A DNA stretch of 56,936 nucleotides from Bacteroidaceae bacterium (GTDB taxonomy: Bacteria > Bacteroidota > Bacteroidia > Bacteroidales > Bacteroidaceae), in NCBI GenBank assembly GCA_017617315.1, contig JAFZWM010000039.1, forward strand, positions 1-56,936, written 5' to 3'. Positions within the stretch are counted from its first letter, which is position 1. Each line of letters opens with the position of its first letter. The position numbers were made by a program, and so were the translations under genes. Positions 48,675-56,936 of the stretch are shown piece after piece. The notes below the pieces were generated by a model. It saw only the letters and a list, made by a program, of their open reading frames with translations, was not told the origin of the DNA and did not search any database.

Positions 48675-50535
48675 TGTTTTGTTTTCTTAATTGATTAATA
48701 CGTTTTTGATACTCTTTTATTAAAAGTTCGTTTTCTTCCTTTTTTGCTTTCGAAGAATTCATGAAAAGATCCTCAAAGTACATTTTTAAACGTCTGTCTC
48801 CAATTAAATTAATCATTTGGACAACACCGTCTTTGCCTTTTTTGATATCTTTTTCTAAAATTTCCAATTTTTCAGCAGCAAAGCAGCCTATGAGACCATC
48901 TTGAAGAAAAAAACTGTTGCGATACAGCTCGAATACATTATTTGAGAATGTCTCGGGTTGGTCGTTCTTTACATTTATTGTTTTGCTATTTTTATTTTCA
49001 AGATAATTACAGCAACAAGTAGGGATGTCACTCAACAAGATAGGAGAGTGGGATGTGAGAATAATCTGGAAGTCATGACCTGCTACAACTGGTAAAGAAT
49101 TGACAAAATCAACAAGCATAGATATGAAATTGCGCTGCCATTCGGGGTGAAATCCCAACTCTGCTTCGTCTAGGATAAGAAGACTTGGTGCACTGTGATT
49201 GCTGGATTTCTGAGGTCGAGTTACAACAGCATCATATATGAGTGAGAAGAGGTTGAGCATTGCCTGTTCTCCAGAACTCAATGTGGTGTTTCCGTTTTTT
49301 TCGTGACTATAGTACAAGTCAAAGAAACGAGTTGCTAAGTATTTGTTATTATTTTGTGCAGTTTCTATTAAATCAAGAATTTTCTCTTTGTCTTTATTGA
49401 AATCTAAGTAGAAATCGCCATAATCATTGATATGAATACATTTGTCTAGGCTTGTTAGCACTTTGTCTATGCTATCCAAACCGTAGTTGTTATACTTGTC
49501 AGAATTATTTTTTACAAAATAGTGAAATAGTTGTAAGACATTTTTTTCTTTGTTAATAGTAATAGGATAAATCTCTTTATCAATATTAAAATTAGAATAC
49601 CAGCCGTCAAAAATGTCTGGAGCATCTTTATATAATTGCATTTCTGCTATTTTGTTAAGTAAACAGTGATGGATGAATTGTGCCAGTATCTCATTTCTTT
49701 TATTTTGGGAAATAAATATTGGTTCTATAATATATTGTTCGATGGCTTTATCTTGTTGGAAAAGTTCATCCTGTTTGAATCCGAATTGTTCTCTTAGTTG
49801 TTTGCTTTTTTGAATTTCAATTTTTAAATGAGTTTGACCACTGCTATTAGGTTTTATAAGTAGGTAGCTAGGAAAATTGAACTTCTTGATTTTTTTACGG
49901 AGTTCATCATTTATAAGAAGATTACAAATTCTATAATTATTTTGCGAGTTATAACTTGCTAGATATGTAGATATTGGATTTGTTAAATTGGCTGTAGTGT
50001 TAGCGAATTTCTCAATATCGTTAAAAAATCTGTAGCCGATAGATGCGTTATAATAGTCCCCCTGTTGATTTGACAATATATTGTTATAGTTGAAGTCTGG
50101 GACGAAATAACCACTATAGTAGAAAGTGTTGATTTTGATATCATTAAGTTTTACATTAAGTTCTACTTTAGTTGTAAAATCCTTTGCATATGTTACTATT
50201 ATATCTTCATCTTGCCTATAAATGTGTAAACGGTTATCAATTTCACACACGATTATGCCATTAACAGATAGTTCTCCGTTTCCATCTATGATTGCTTCAA
50301 GAATAAATCGGATAGAAGTGGATTTGCCTGCACCATTGTTTCCAAATATGCCCGTAAGAGAATAGATGCCTTGTCCCCAGAAGTCTTTCGGTAATATATT
50401 CTGGCGTTCAATGTTTAGAACCTTTTTGTCAGGATCGAATTCAAATTTATACCGAGGATCTATAGCCAATTCTATATTGGATAGATTTTTGTATTTGTTG
50501 ATAAAAATATAACAAAGATGTGTCACGTTTGTCAT
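48667..50535 (-). CDS. AAA/ABC-type ATPase, PtuA-like defence protein
   Basis: A 622-residue cytoplasmic protein. Walker A is GNNGAGKS at residues 65-72, the ABC signature is TTLSSGEQAML and Walker B is SLLILDEAELGFHPEW, followed by the H-loop region QIILTSHSPILLSD. This is the OLD/RecF-like form without a TOPRIM domain. A helical insertion separates the two ATPase halves. It precedes an overlapping HNH gene, as in Septu systems. No reverse transcriptase is present, so it is not a retron-Septu. It is AT-rich compared with the xylan genes around it. Confidence 0.75.
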   Translation of the reverse strand: MTNVTHLCYIFINKYKNLSNIELAIDPRYKFEFDPDKKVLNIERQNILPKDFWGQGIYSLTGIFGNNGAGKSTSIRFILEAIIDGNGELSVNGIIVCEIDNRLHIYRQDEDIIVTYAKDFTTKVELNVKLNDIKINTFYYSGYFVPDFNYNNILSNQQGDYYNASIGYRFFNDIEKFANTTANLTNPISTYLASYNSQNNYRICNLLINDELRKKIKKFNFPSYLLIKPNSSGQTHLKIEIQKSKQLREQFGFKQDELFQQDKAIEQYIIEPIFISQNKRNEILAQFIHHCLLNKIAEMQLYKDAPDIFDGWYSNFNIDKEIYPITINKEKNVLQLFHYFVKNNSDKYNNYGLDSIDKVLTSLDKCIHINDYGDFYLDFNKDKEKILDLIETAQNNNKYLATRFFDLYYSHEKNGNTTLSSGEQAMLNLFSLIYDAVVTRPQKSSNHSAPSLLILDEAELGFHPEWQRNFISMLVDFVNSLPVVAGHDFQIILTSHSPILLSDIPTCCCNYLENKNSKTINVKNDQPETFSNNVFELYRNSFFLQDGLIGCFAAEKLEILEKDIKKGKDGVVQMINLIGDRRLKMYFEDLFMNSSKAKKEENELLIKEYQKRINQLRKQNNE

Positions 50536-50867
50536 TTTGTAGATTGTTAAATTAGGCTATTATGTATTTGTTGCGTTTTTTATTTTCTGCCGAAAAACAT
50601 TATTGCGCAAATAATTAATAGCCAATGATAAATTCTTTAGTTGTCAACCAGTTTTATATTCGAGTGACCGAATGAATACTTAGTTTTAATTTCATTTGCA
50701 AAAATACAATTTTTATTTGAAATAAACAAGATCTTTGTTCGGATTGAAAAGTTACCATTCATCTAACATCAATTTGTTTGTACAGCAGCAAATCTCCGCA
50801 GTTTTGATAAACCTCGTCAAAGATTTCTCGGCATCGTTTTTCATTCATCGTCATCGTGGGATATTAT
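50536..50867. other. AT-rich gap upstream of the ATPase-HNH pair
   Basis: Apart from the promoter at 50699-50729 and the roughly 150-base leader, I see nothing recognisable. A 67-codon rightward frame overlapping the GNAT gene has no protein-like features. Confidence 0.4.
50699..50729 (-). promoter_or_regulatory. Promoter of the ATPase-HNH pair
   Basis: The minus strand reads CTTG (one base from TTTG), 19 bases and TATTTTTG (50699-50706). The start point would be near 50692, giving a leader of about 155 bases. Confidence 0.5.
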
Positions 50868-51365
50868 TTAAGAAAGAAGACGTTGATACGCTAACCGTTC
50901 GTCTCCTGAGGACAGGTAGATTATGCCGCAATAGGTGAAACCGTGTTTCTGAAGATTGTGCTGCATAATCTTGTTGTCCTTGTGGGTGTCTACGCGGATG
51001 TTTGCATCGTGGGAGAAACAGAAGTCCATGATGCTGCTGAAAATTCCATGTGCGTGGGGATAACTGGCGATGCGATGAATGACATGGTAAGACCGCTCAT
51101 CGTCAAGCCATTCTCCTTCGTATATCTTTGCGTAAGTAGGGTCGGGCGAGGGCAGAAAGGCGAAGTAGCCTACAGGCTTTCCATCATCTTCGACCACAAA
51201 TCCGCCATTCTTTTGTATATCTGAGGTAATTACTGTTTCAGACGGATAGTTGCCTTCCCATTGGTGCATATTGCCAGACTGCCGCATTATCTTCTTTGCG
51301 GCATCTATTACTGACATTATGGCTGCCACATCCTCAAACTTCGCTTTTCTTACAACTCTTTTCAT
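50868..51365 (-). CDS. GNAT family N-acetyltransferase
   Basis: A 165-residue protein starting at MKRVVRKAKFEDV (51365); the longer frame upstream overlaps the next gene and lacks coding character. The order VRKAKFEDVAAIMSVIDAAK, GGFVVEDDGKPVGYFAF, SYHVIHRIASYP, FSSIMDFCFSH and NIRVDTHKDNKIMQHNLQKH follows the GNAT fold, including the acetyl-CoA-binding and final strand/helix motifs. The substrate is unknown. It is downstream of a second GNAT gene on the same strand with a 23-base gap. Confidence 0.85.
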   Translation of the reverse strand: MKRVVRKAKFEDVAAIMSVIDAAKKIMRQSGNMHQWEGNYPSETVITSDIQKNGGFVVEDDGKPVGYFAFLPSPDPTYAKIYEGEWLDDERSYHVIHRIASYPHAHGIFSSIMDFCFSHDANIRVDTHKDNKIMQHNLQKHGFTYCGIIYLSSGDERLAYQRLLS

Positions 51366-51388
51366 AAATGTCGTGGTGATATGCTTGT

Positions 51389-51820
51389 TTATAAGTTCTT
51401 TTCCATTCTGAAACAGGTGAAAGTAACGCCTTCGATTTTTTTGTCGAGGTTTGCCACATAGCCCATAGTTTCGTAAAAGTGAATCTTGTTGTCGCGGCTC
51501 TCCAATACTGATATTCTGTAGCCTAGTTCTCTTGCCCACATCTCGGCTTCCCTTACAACGAGCGTTCCAAGTCCCTGACGCCGATATTCAGGCAGAACTA
51601 CGATTCTTCCAAGCATCACCCGTTCGTCGTCAATGCCATACAGACGGCATGTGGCAACAGGCAAGTAGTTGTCTGCGATTACGATATATTTTGTATCGGG
51701 CGTGTCGTGTTCGTCGAACTCTTCGTACAGCGTAATCTGGTGTTTCCGCGCCATTGCCTGTATGCGTACATAATAGGCTCCGGCCTGTTCGGCAGTCTTT
51801 GTTGCTCTTATTATTTCCAT
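51389..51820 (-). CDS. GNAT family N-acetyltransferase
   Basis: A 143-residue protein starting at MEIIRATKTAEQAG (51820), not the GTG 18 bases upstream. GNAT motifs are YIVIADNYLPVATCRLYGID, VMLGRIVVLPEYRRQGLGTL (motif A with the Q/RxxGxG/A pyrophosphate loop) and YRISVLESRDNKIHFYETMG. It resembles the ElaA/YitI-type stand-alone acetyltransferases. It is first of a two-gene unit. Confidence 0.88.
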   Translation of the reverse strand: MEIIRATKTAEQAGAYYVRIQAMARKHQITLYEEFDEHDTPDTKYIVIADNYLPVATCRLYGIDDERVMLGRIVVLPEYRRQGLGTLVVREAEMWARELGYRISVLESRDNKIHFYETMGYVANLDKKIEGVTFTCFRMEKNL

Positions 51821-52175
51821 GTTTTGTTTCTTTTGCACCGACGGTTTATTAAATCTGTTGTCTCATTCTTTTCTCAAATTTGAAGAGCCATTCTGTTTTT
51901 TGTCATGTTTGTAAATTCCTAATTGTTAGTTTTGTGCTTGTGAGGCGCATTTCTGATGTCGTTTTTTTGAGAAGAATTTCTTTGTTCTTCTTTTCAAATG
52001 TTGCAAAGGTACTATTTTTTTGCCGCCAAAAAGAAAAGATTAGATTGTTTGTTCTCTTTTTGCTGTTTTTCATCTGGTTTAAGATTGTTGATGTTGGGAG
52101 CAAATTAAATTCTTTTACTGCTTGCTTTTTGTTGCCCCCCCCAAAAAAAAATTAGAATATGTTTGTGTAATAAAG
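51821..52175. other. Intergenic region with a C8A9 homopolymer junction
   Basis: No gene is visible. A run of 8 C followed by 9 A lies at 52135-52151. Apart from several T-runs and the GH43 promoter that follows at 52176-52207, nothing else can be named. Confidence 0.4.
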
Positions 52176-52207
52176 TTTGGTCAGACAGAACAAAAAGTGT
52201 ACTTTTG
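52176..52207 (+). promoter_or_regulatory. Promoter of the GH43-GH115 operon
   Basis: TTTG (52176-52179), 20 bases and TACTTTTG (52200-52207) form a complete Bacteroidetes promoter. The leader to the ATG at 52376 is about 160 bases. Confidence 0.7.
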
Positions 52208-52375
52208 TTTCCGTAAGATTTTTTAGACGGCTACCGTACATGGCAGAAAAGGCCGTTCATTCTTGGCTTAAGGCATTGAATCTCGATAATATCATCTTGA
52301 TACATCAATAATGCTTACAGAAAAAAGTGTATAGACAAATATAGCTTTGACAAACTATAAAGAATTTTCAGAATT

Positions 52376-53968
52376 ATGAATGATACAAAATCAATGAAGT
52401 TTATAAAGAAGCATATCGTAACAGCATCTTTACTATTGCTAACCCTTACGGGGTATTCGCAGGGATTCCGCAACCCGGTACTTCCCGGTTTTCATGCCGA
52501 CCCTTCGGTGTGTCGGGCTGGTGATGATTTCTATCTGGTGAACAGCACGTTCCAATATTATCCTGGCGTACCAGTATTTCATAGCAAGGATTTGATTCAC
52601 TGGGAGCAGGTTGGTGCGTGTCTTACACGCGAGTCGCAGGTCAGAATAGAGGGTATGGACGAGCAGACGGGCATCTATGCCCCTACCATCCGCTATCACG
52701 AGGGGCGTTTCTATATGGTTACGACGGTGTTCCCATCTCGAAAGCATTTCTATGTCTATACTGACAATCCGAATGGCGAATGGTCAGACCCTATTTATAT
52801 TGATTTCTGTGTGGGCAGTTGCGACCCGACGCTGTTCTTTGACGACGGAAAGTGTTACTTCCTATGGAAGGAAGGCGAAATAAAGATTTGCGAGATAGAC
52901 GTAAAGACAGGAAAACAACTTGGTGACATTCATCTTTTGGGCTCAGGCCTTGGCGGACGATATCCTGAAGGACCGCATATATACAAGAAGGACGGCTATT
53001 ACTATCTGTTGCTGGCCGAGGGTGGCACGGAGCATGGGCATCATGTGAATATCCTGCGCAGTAAGAATCTGTTTGGTCCGTATGAGTCAAACAGCGCAAA
53101 TCCGATTCTCTCTCATTTCAGCATGAAGATGCAGAACAGCCCTATTCAGGGATTAGGCCATGCCGATTTGGTGCAGGCTCCGGATGGGTCGTGGTGGATG
53201 ATATGCCTTGGCTATCGCACTCACGGCTATCTGCAGCACGTTATGGGACGCGAGACTTTCTTGGCTCCTGTAAAGTGGGAAACGGGTGGCTGGCCTGTAG
53301 TTAATAACGATGGTACATTGCAACTTGACATGCAATGTCAGACGTTGCCCCAAGTACCAATGCGCAAAGAGCCTTCTAAGGATGAATTTGAGGCAGACAA
53401 GCTGTCGCTCTATTGGAGTTACTTGAATATGCCGCAAAGGGAGAACTATTCGCTGACAAGCCACAAGGGATGGCTCCGCATGAAGACATCGACCGTCACT
53501 CTCGATGAAGTGGGAAATCCTACCTTCATCGGGCATCGTCAGTCTGAGCCAAACTTTACAGCCACGACAAAGGTAGATGTTTCAGGATTGAAGGATGGCG
53601 GAGTGGCTGGCATTACGGCCTATGCTGCCCATCATAATCATTACGATGTACAGGTGGCGGTACGGGGCGGCAAGCGTTACCTTCAGGCCAAGATTCGTCT
53701 TGGTGAGATGGAGCATATCGAGAAGGAAATTCCACTGAAACAGAATATCGTATATCTGCGCATTACTGCCGATCCGCAGTTCTATCACTTGCATTACTCC
53801 GTAGATGGCGAGCATTTCACTCATCTTGCACAAATGGACTACCGTTACCTGAGTACCGAGACTATCGGCGGTTTCTGTGGCGTACACATCGGCGTCTTTG
53901 CCCATACGCTCACAAAGACCATCAGCCATGCCGACTTCGACTGGACGGACTTCGAGTTTAATAAATAA
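52376..53968 (+). CDS. GH43 family beta-xylosidase/arabinofuranosidase
   Basis: A 530-residue secreted protein. The signal peptide may start at MKFIKKHIVT (52394), 6 codons into the frame. The five-bladed GH43 propeller shows the base Asp42 in PGFHADPSV, Asp150 in GSCDPTLFF and the acid Glu198 in YPEGPHIYK. A C-terminal beta-sandwich (residues about 335-530, FEADKLSLYWSYLNMPQREN) is the xylosidase C-domain. It removes xylose or arabinose from xylan fragments. It is 16 bases upstream of the GH115 gene in one operon. Confidence 0.92.
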   Translation: MNDTKSMKFIKKHIVTASLLLLTLTGYSQGFRNPVLPGFHADPSVCRAGDDFYLVNSTFQYYPGVPVFHSKDLIHWEQVGACLTRESQVRIEGMDEQTGIYAPTIRYHEGRFYMVTTVFPSRKHFYVYTDNPNGEWSDPIYIDFCVGSCDPTLFFDDGKCYFLWKEGEIKICEIDVKTGKQLGDIHLLGSGLGGRYPEGPHIYKKDGYYYLLLAEGGTEHGHHVNILRSKNLFGPYESNSANPILSHFSMKMQNSPIQGLGHADLVQAPDGSWWMICLGYRTHGYLQHVMGRETFLAPVKWETGGWPVVNNDGTLQLDMQCQTLPQVPMRKEPSKDEFEADKLSLYWSYLNMPQRENYSLTSHKGWLRMKTSTVTLDEVGNPTFIGHRQSEPNFTATTKVDVSGLKDGGVAGITAYAAHHNHYDVQVAVRGGKRYLQAKIRLGEMEHIEKEIPLKQNIVYLRITADPQFYHLHYSVDGEHFTHLAQMDYRYLSTETIGGFCGVHIGVFAHTLTKTISHADFDWTDFEFNK

Positions 53969-53984
53969 AAACAGCATTTTGATA

Positions 53985-56459
53985 ATGAAAAATATCCTAA
54001 CAGCAAGTCTTATGTTGCTTGTCATGACGATGAGCGTGATGGCACAAGAAAAATTCTGTATTGCCAAGAACGGAAATACGGCGGCAATCGTGGTAGATGA
54101 ACAGGATTGGAAGGGTGTTGCCCGTGCAGCCAACGACCTTGGCGACGATGTTCGGAAGGTATGCGGAACGGCTTGTTCCGTAGTCAGCGCGATGTCCACC
54201 GACAAGCCAAACATCGTGGTCGGTACTATTGGCAAGAGTAGTATCATCAACAAATTCATCAAACTGAAGAAACTTGATGTGAATAAAGTGAAAGGGCAGT
54301 GGGAGTCGTTCGTTATCGATGTCGTCGACGGAAATCTTGTGGTTGCTGGCAGCGACAAGCGAGGTACAATCTACGGCATCTACGAGATAAGCCAGCGCAT
54401 AGGCGTGTCGCCATGGTACTGGTGGGCCGATGTGCCTGTAAGACATCAGGACGAAGTCTACTGGGCTGATGGCAGATTTGTGCAGCCGTCGCCGAAAGTG
54501 AAGTATCGCGGTATTTTTATCAATGACGAATGGCCGTCGTTTGGTGAATGGGCAACAGAGCATTTTGGCGGTGTAAACTCAAAGATGTACGCTCACATGT
54601 TCGAACTGTTGTTGCGTTTGAAAGCCAACTATCTGTGGCCTGCCATGTGGGCTACAGCCTTCAACGAGGATGACCCTGAGAGCCCCCGCCTTGCCGATGA
54701 ATACGGCATCGTGATGGGTACATCGCACCATGAGCCGATGATGCGAGCACATCAGGAATACTTGCACCGCAAGGAGCAGATAGGCCCTTGGGACTATGCC
54801 ACGAACAAAGAACGTGTTGACAAGTTCTTCCTCGAAGGTATGCAGCGTAACAAGGCATACGACAATCTTGTAACTATCGGCATCCGTGGCGATGGCGATG
54901 TGGCTATGGGCGATGGCGATGACGAGGATAATATGAAAACGTTGCGAAAGGTTATCAAGGGGCAGCGACAGATTATCAAGAAAGTGTACGGTCGCGAGGA
55001 TGCCGTGCCGCAGCTCTGGGCCATCTTTACGGAAGTGCAACGCTACTACGATGCAGGCTTTACTGTGCCAGATGATGTAACATTGTTGCTCTGCGATAAC
55101 AACTGGGGCTATATCCGACGCATTGGTCGCGACTTCGAGCGCAAGCGCAAGGGCGGTCTCGGACTTTACTATCATATTGACATGAACGGCGGACCATGGA
55201 ACGACCGCTGGGTGAACACGACCACCATTCCCAAACTGCGCGAACAGTTGAACCTTGCTTACCAGACGGGCATCGATCGTATCTGGATTATCAACGTTGG
55301 CGACCTGAAGCCCAAAGAAATCCCCATAGACTTCATAATGCACTATGCTTGGAACCCCGAGGCCGTAAAGGCTGGTGATGAACAGGCATGGCTGCAAGGC
55401 TATACGGCTTCTGTATTTGGTCGTGAATATGCAAAAGAATCCGCCGCCCTCATTGCCAAGTATTCTAAATACAATCTTTGGCGAAAAGCCGAGGCGCAGG
55501 TGCAGGGCATCTTCAATCAGGAGGAAATGAAACGGACAGACAGCTTGTGGCTCTCGTTAGCTGCCCGTGCCGAGGCTCTACGCACCAAGATTCCAGCCGA
55601 GGCGCAGGATGCCTATTATCAGTTGGTCTATTATCCCGTAGTGGCAAGTGCCGGCGTCCAGCTCATCTATAATGCCGCTACCCGTGGTAATAAGCCGCTC
55701 GTCGGTCAGTTGATGGCTCGCGACCAGCAGCTCAGCGACTACTATCATCAAGTTGCTGGCGGCAAATGGAGCAAGATGATGCAGGACAAGCACATCGGCT
55801 ATACCAAGTGGTCGATGCCTGATAGAAACATAGACCCAACGACGCTGGGCTTCGATGTTAGCCATGCCGTAGGCGAGCCTAAAGCCACTAAGGAGTATTC
55901 CATTCCTGCCTATCGGTACATTCGCAAAACTGATGGTAATGATGCCTCGTGGACATTTCTGCCAGACCTCGGGCGAGGGGAGGGGTGCATGGGGAGCAGC
56001 AACGTTCTCGTACAGAATAGCGGTGCTACGCTGGAATATGAAATCGACCTGACTGCCGACGGTAAGGTTGCTATAGGCATCCTGCCTACGCAGGACATAT
56101 ATCCGGCTCGTGGTCTTCGCCTTGGCATACAGATTGACAGTCAGCCTATGCTGACCATCGATGCCCGTCGTGGCATTGTCGATACTTTCTCGGAGTACAA
56201 TCCTCTGAACATTGCCCGTTCCAAGGTCCTGAAACCTCTGCCTCCACGCAGTCGTCTGGCTCTGAGTGGCTTCTGGCAAGGGCATCAGTTGCCCCGTCGC
56301 GATGAGGTGTTCGACAACCTCCGTTGGCTCGATACCACTTTCGAGGGTATAACTCCGGGCCGTCACAAACTAAAGCTCATCATGATAGACCCGGAAATTG
56401 TAGTTGAGCAAATAGTGGTCAATCCCGACAATAACCATTATAGTTATTTTGGTAGATAG
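53985..56459 (+). CDS. GH115 family alpha-glucuronidase
   Basis: An 824-residue secreted protein from the ATG at 53985 with signal peptide MKNILTASLMLLVMTMSVMA; a longer frame starts inside GH43 and is not used. GH115 features are SDKRGTIYGIYEISQRIGVS, WYWWADVPV, KYRGIFINDEWPSFGEWATE, NYLWPAMWATAFNEDDPESP and TIGIRGDGDVAMG. The enzyme removes (4-O-methyl)-glucuronic acid from xylan main chains. With GH43, GH3 and the CE1 esterases it covers all side chains of glucuronoarabinoxylan. Confidence 0.93.
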   Translation: MKNILTASLMLLVMTMSVMAQEKFCIAKNGNTAAIVVDEQDWKGVARAANDLGDDVRKVCGTACSVVSAMSTDKPNIVVGTIGKSSIINKFIKLKKLDVNKVKGQWESFVIDVVDGNLVVAGSDKRGTIYGIYEISQRIGVSPWYWWADVPVRHQDEVYWADGRFVQPSPKVKYRGIFINDEWPSFGEWATEHFGGVNSKMYAHMFELLLRLKANYLWPAMWATAFNEDDPESPRLADEYGIVMGTSHHEPMMRAHQEYLHRKEQIGPWDYATNKERVDKFFLEGMQRNKAYDNLVTIGIRGDGDVAMGDGDDEDNMKTLRKVIKGQRQIIKKVYGREDAVPQLWAIFTEVQRYYDAGFTVPDDVTLLLCDNNWGYIRRIGRDFERKRKGGLGLYYHIDMNGGPWNDRWVNTTTIPKLREQLNLAYQTGIDRIWIINVGDLKPKEIPIDFIMHYAWNPEAVKAGDEQAWLQGYTASVFGREYAKESAALIAKYSKYNLWRKAEAQVQGIFNQEEMKRTDSLWLSLAARAEALRTKIPAEAQDAYYQLVYYPVVASAGVQLIYNAATRGNKPLVGQLMARDQQLSDYYHQVAGGKWSKMMQDKHIGYTKWSMPDRNIDPTTLGFDVSHAVGEPKATKEYSIPAYRYIRKTDGNDASWTFLPDLGRGEGCMGSSNVLVQNSGATLEYEIDLTADGKVAIGILPTQDIYPARGLRLGIQIDSQPMLTIDARRGIVDTFSEYNPLNIARSKVLKPLPPRSRLALSGFWQGHQLPRRDEVFDNLRWLDTTFEGITPGRHKLKLIMIDPEIVVEQIVVNPDNNHYSYFGR

Positions 56460-56476
56460 AATTTAGAAAAAACTTA

Positions 56477-56527
56477 AAAATCTGCAAATATAGGGCATGA
56501 AAACAAGTGGCTATATTTGCAGATTTT
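56477..56527. terminator. Long perfect hairpin after GH115
   Basis: A 17-bp perfect stem AAAATCTGCAAATATAG / CTATATTTGCAGATTTT with a 17-base loop lies just after the GH115 stop and is followed by ATTGTTTGG. It should end the operon. Both arms also contain a TATATTTG promoter-like box, one on each strand. Confidence 0.7.
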
Positions 56528-56871
56528 ATTGTTTGGCTTTCAAAGGAATCTACTTTCCGATGCAGAAGTTACTATCTGCAAATATAAGTGGCAGATAATC
56601 AGTATAAATGCCTTTGTTTTAGGGTTTCTAAAGTGACTCCGAGGGACGGTGGGGGGACGCAAAATAGGCAAAAATCTGCAAATATGACTGCCGCCCAAAA
56701 AAGAAAATGCAAACATCTGCAAAATCGATTTTCCAGTTCTTTGCACGTTTACACTTTTTAACGCAGATTTTTGCACATTCTTGCAATCGCTGAGAAGTAA
56801 CGCCTGTTACCATCTTTTCTTGGACTTCCTGAAAGATTAGTTTGTTCATGTTTTTTCCGATAACCATTTTA
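56528..56871. other. Gap with repeated TCTGCAAA words
   Basis: TCTGCAAA or its variants recur at 56575, 56675 and 56716, besides the two in the hairpin, and GCAGATTTTTGCAC lies near 56763. Two leftward frames of 78 and 79 codons cross this area, but their composition follows the repeats, so I do not call them genes. Confidence 0.4.
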
Positions 56872-56936
56872 CTAATTATTTTCCCTATACTCCAGAGGTG
56901 TCATACCCACATGTTTTTTGAAGTAGCGGTTGAAGG
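56872..56936 (-). CDS. AraC-type regulator, C-terminal end only (cut by window)
   Basis: Read leftward from the window edge, the frame gives FNRYFKKHVGMTPLEYRENN and a TAG stop at 56872-56874. This is the typical last helix of an AraC helix-turn-helix domain, as in AraC regulators or hybrid two-component systems. It converges on the GH43-GH115 operon and could be its regulator. Everything upstream lies beyond the window. Confidence 0.75.
   Translation of the reverse strand, partial: FNRYFKKHVGMTPLEYRENN

Noticed and set aside
48667-50535. Retron-type Septu system
   Set aside because: No reverse transcriptase gene or msr/msd-like RNA is present around the ATPase-HNH pair.
50735-50938. 67-codon rightward ORF between the ATPase and GNAT genes
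   Set aside because: Overlaps the GNAT 3' end antisense and has no recognisable features.
51880-52155. 91-codon rightward ORF upstream of GH43
   Set aside because: Very rich in Phe, Leu and Ser from T-runs, crosses the C8A9 tract and is antisense to likely leader DNA; not coding-like.
56540-56867. Two leftward ORFs of 78 and 79 codons
   Set aside because: Their sequence is made from the repeated TCTGCAAA words and A/T-rich spacer, in overlapping frames, with no domain or upstream signal.

Overview
The window looks like a chromosomal segment of a gut- or rumen-type Bacteroidales bacterium, most likely Prevotella or a close relative. The evidence is the Bacteroidetes promoter form (TTTG, 19-21 bp, TAnnTTTG) upstream of several genes, a TonB-dependent receptor operon with DUF4876/DUF6850 partners, many small outer-membrane barrels, a set of plant cell wall hydrolases, and Prevotella-style C-terminal tails on secreted proteins. 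No rRNA, canonical tRNA, CRISPR array or transposase is visible.

Layout. Positions 1-780 are a repeat-rich intergenic region dominated by 11-bp-period arrays. 781-1911 is an outer-membrane barrel gene. 2290-13270 is a six-gene leftward operon (TonB receptor, DUF4876 lipoprotein, DUF6850 barrel, secreted beta-rich protein, M16 protease, FMN-binding protein) with a clear promoter and terminator. 13526-15877 holds an acyltransferase, a DEDDh exonuclease and a small barrel. 15933-19467 is an eight-gene rightward operon of small enzymes (thioesterase, CrcB, STM3941-like, TIGR04076, PPOX-like, DUF5131, MmcQ/YjbR, YgbA-like). Facing it is the leftward unit rtcB, tRNA-like RNA, 38-codon ORF. 21909-27443 holds two WYL regulators, a secreted protein, a degenerate HD-like protein, a serpin and a flavin reductase. 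The HD-like and serpin genes share an identically spaced upstream palindrome.

27506-37018 contains a metallo-hydrolase, an AT-rich orphan membrane protein, a sugar-uptake pair (sugar porter and DUF5107-TPR protein) with an AraC regulator, and greA. 37229-56459 is mainly polysaccharide breakdown: FMN reductase, GH5, Ca2+-type P-ATPase, then CE1-GH3-CE1 and GH43-GH115, which together fit feruloylated glucuronoarabinoxylan. The two xylan blocks are separated by an AT-rich ATPase-HNH pair resembling the Septu defence system and by two GNAT acetyltransferases. The window ends inside an AraC-type gene.

The most unusual items are the tRNA-like RNA directly downstream of rtcB; a dispersed family of intergenic elements built from 11-bp degenerate repeats with shared end motifs; two stretches of the usually intergenic TTGACAATT/GTTGAGAGT repeat carried in frame inside the DUF5107 gene; and the shared palindrome-N12-CTTTGCATC element before the HD-like and serpin genes. 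All family assignments were made by eye from sequence motifs; no database search was run.
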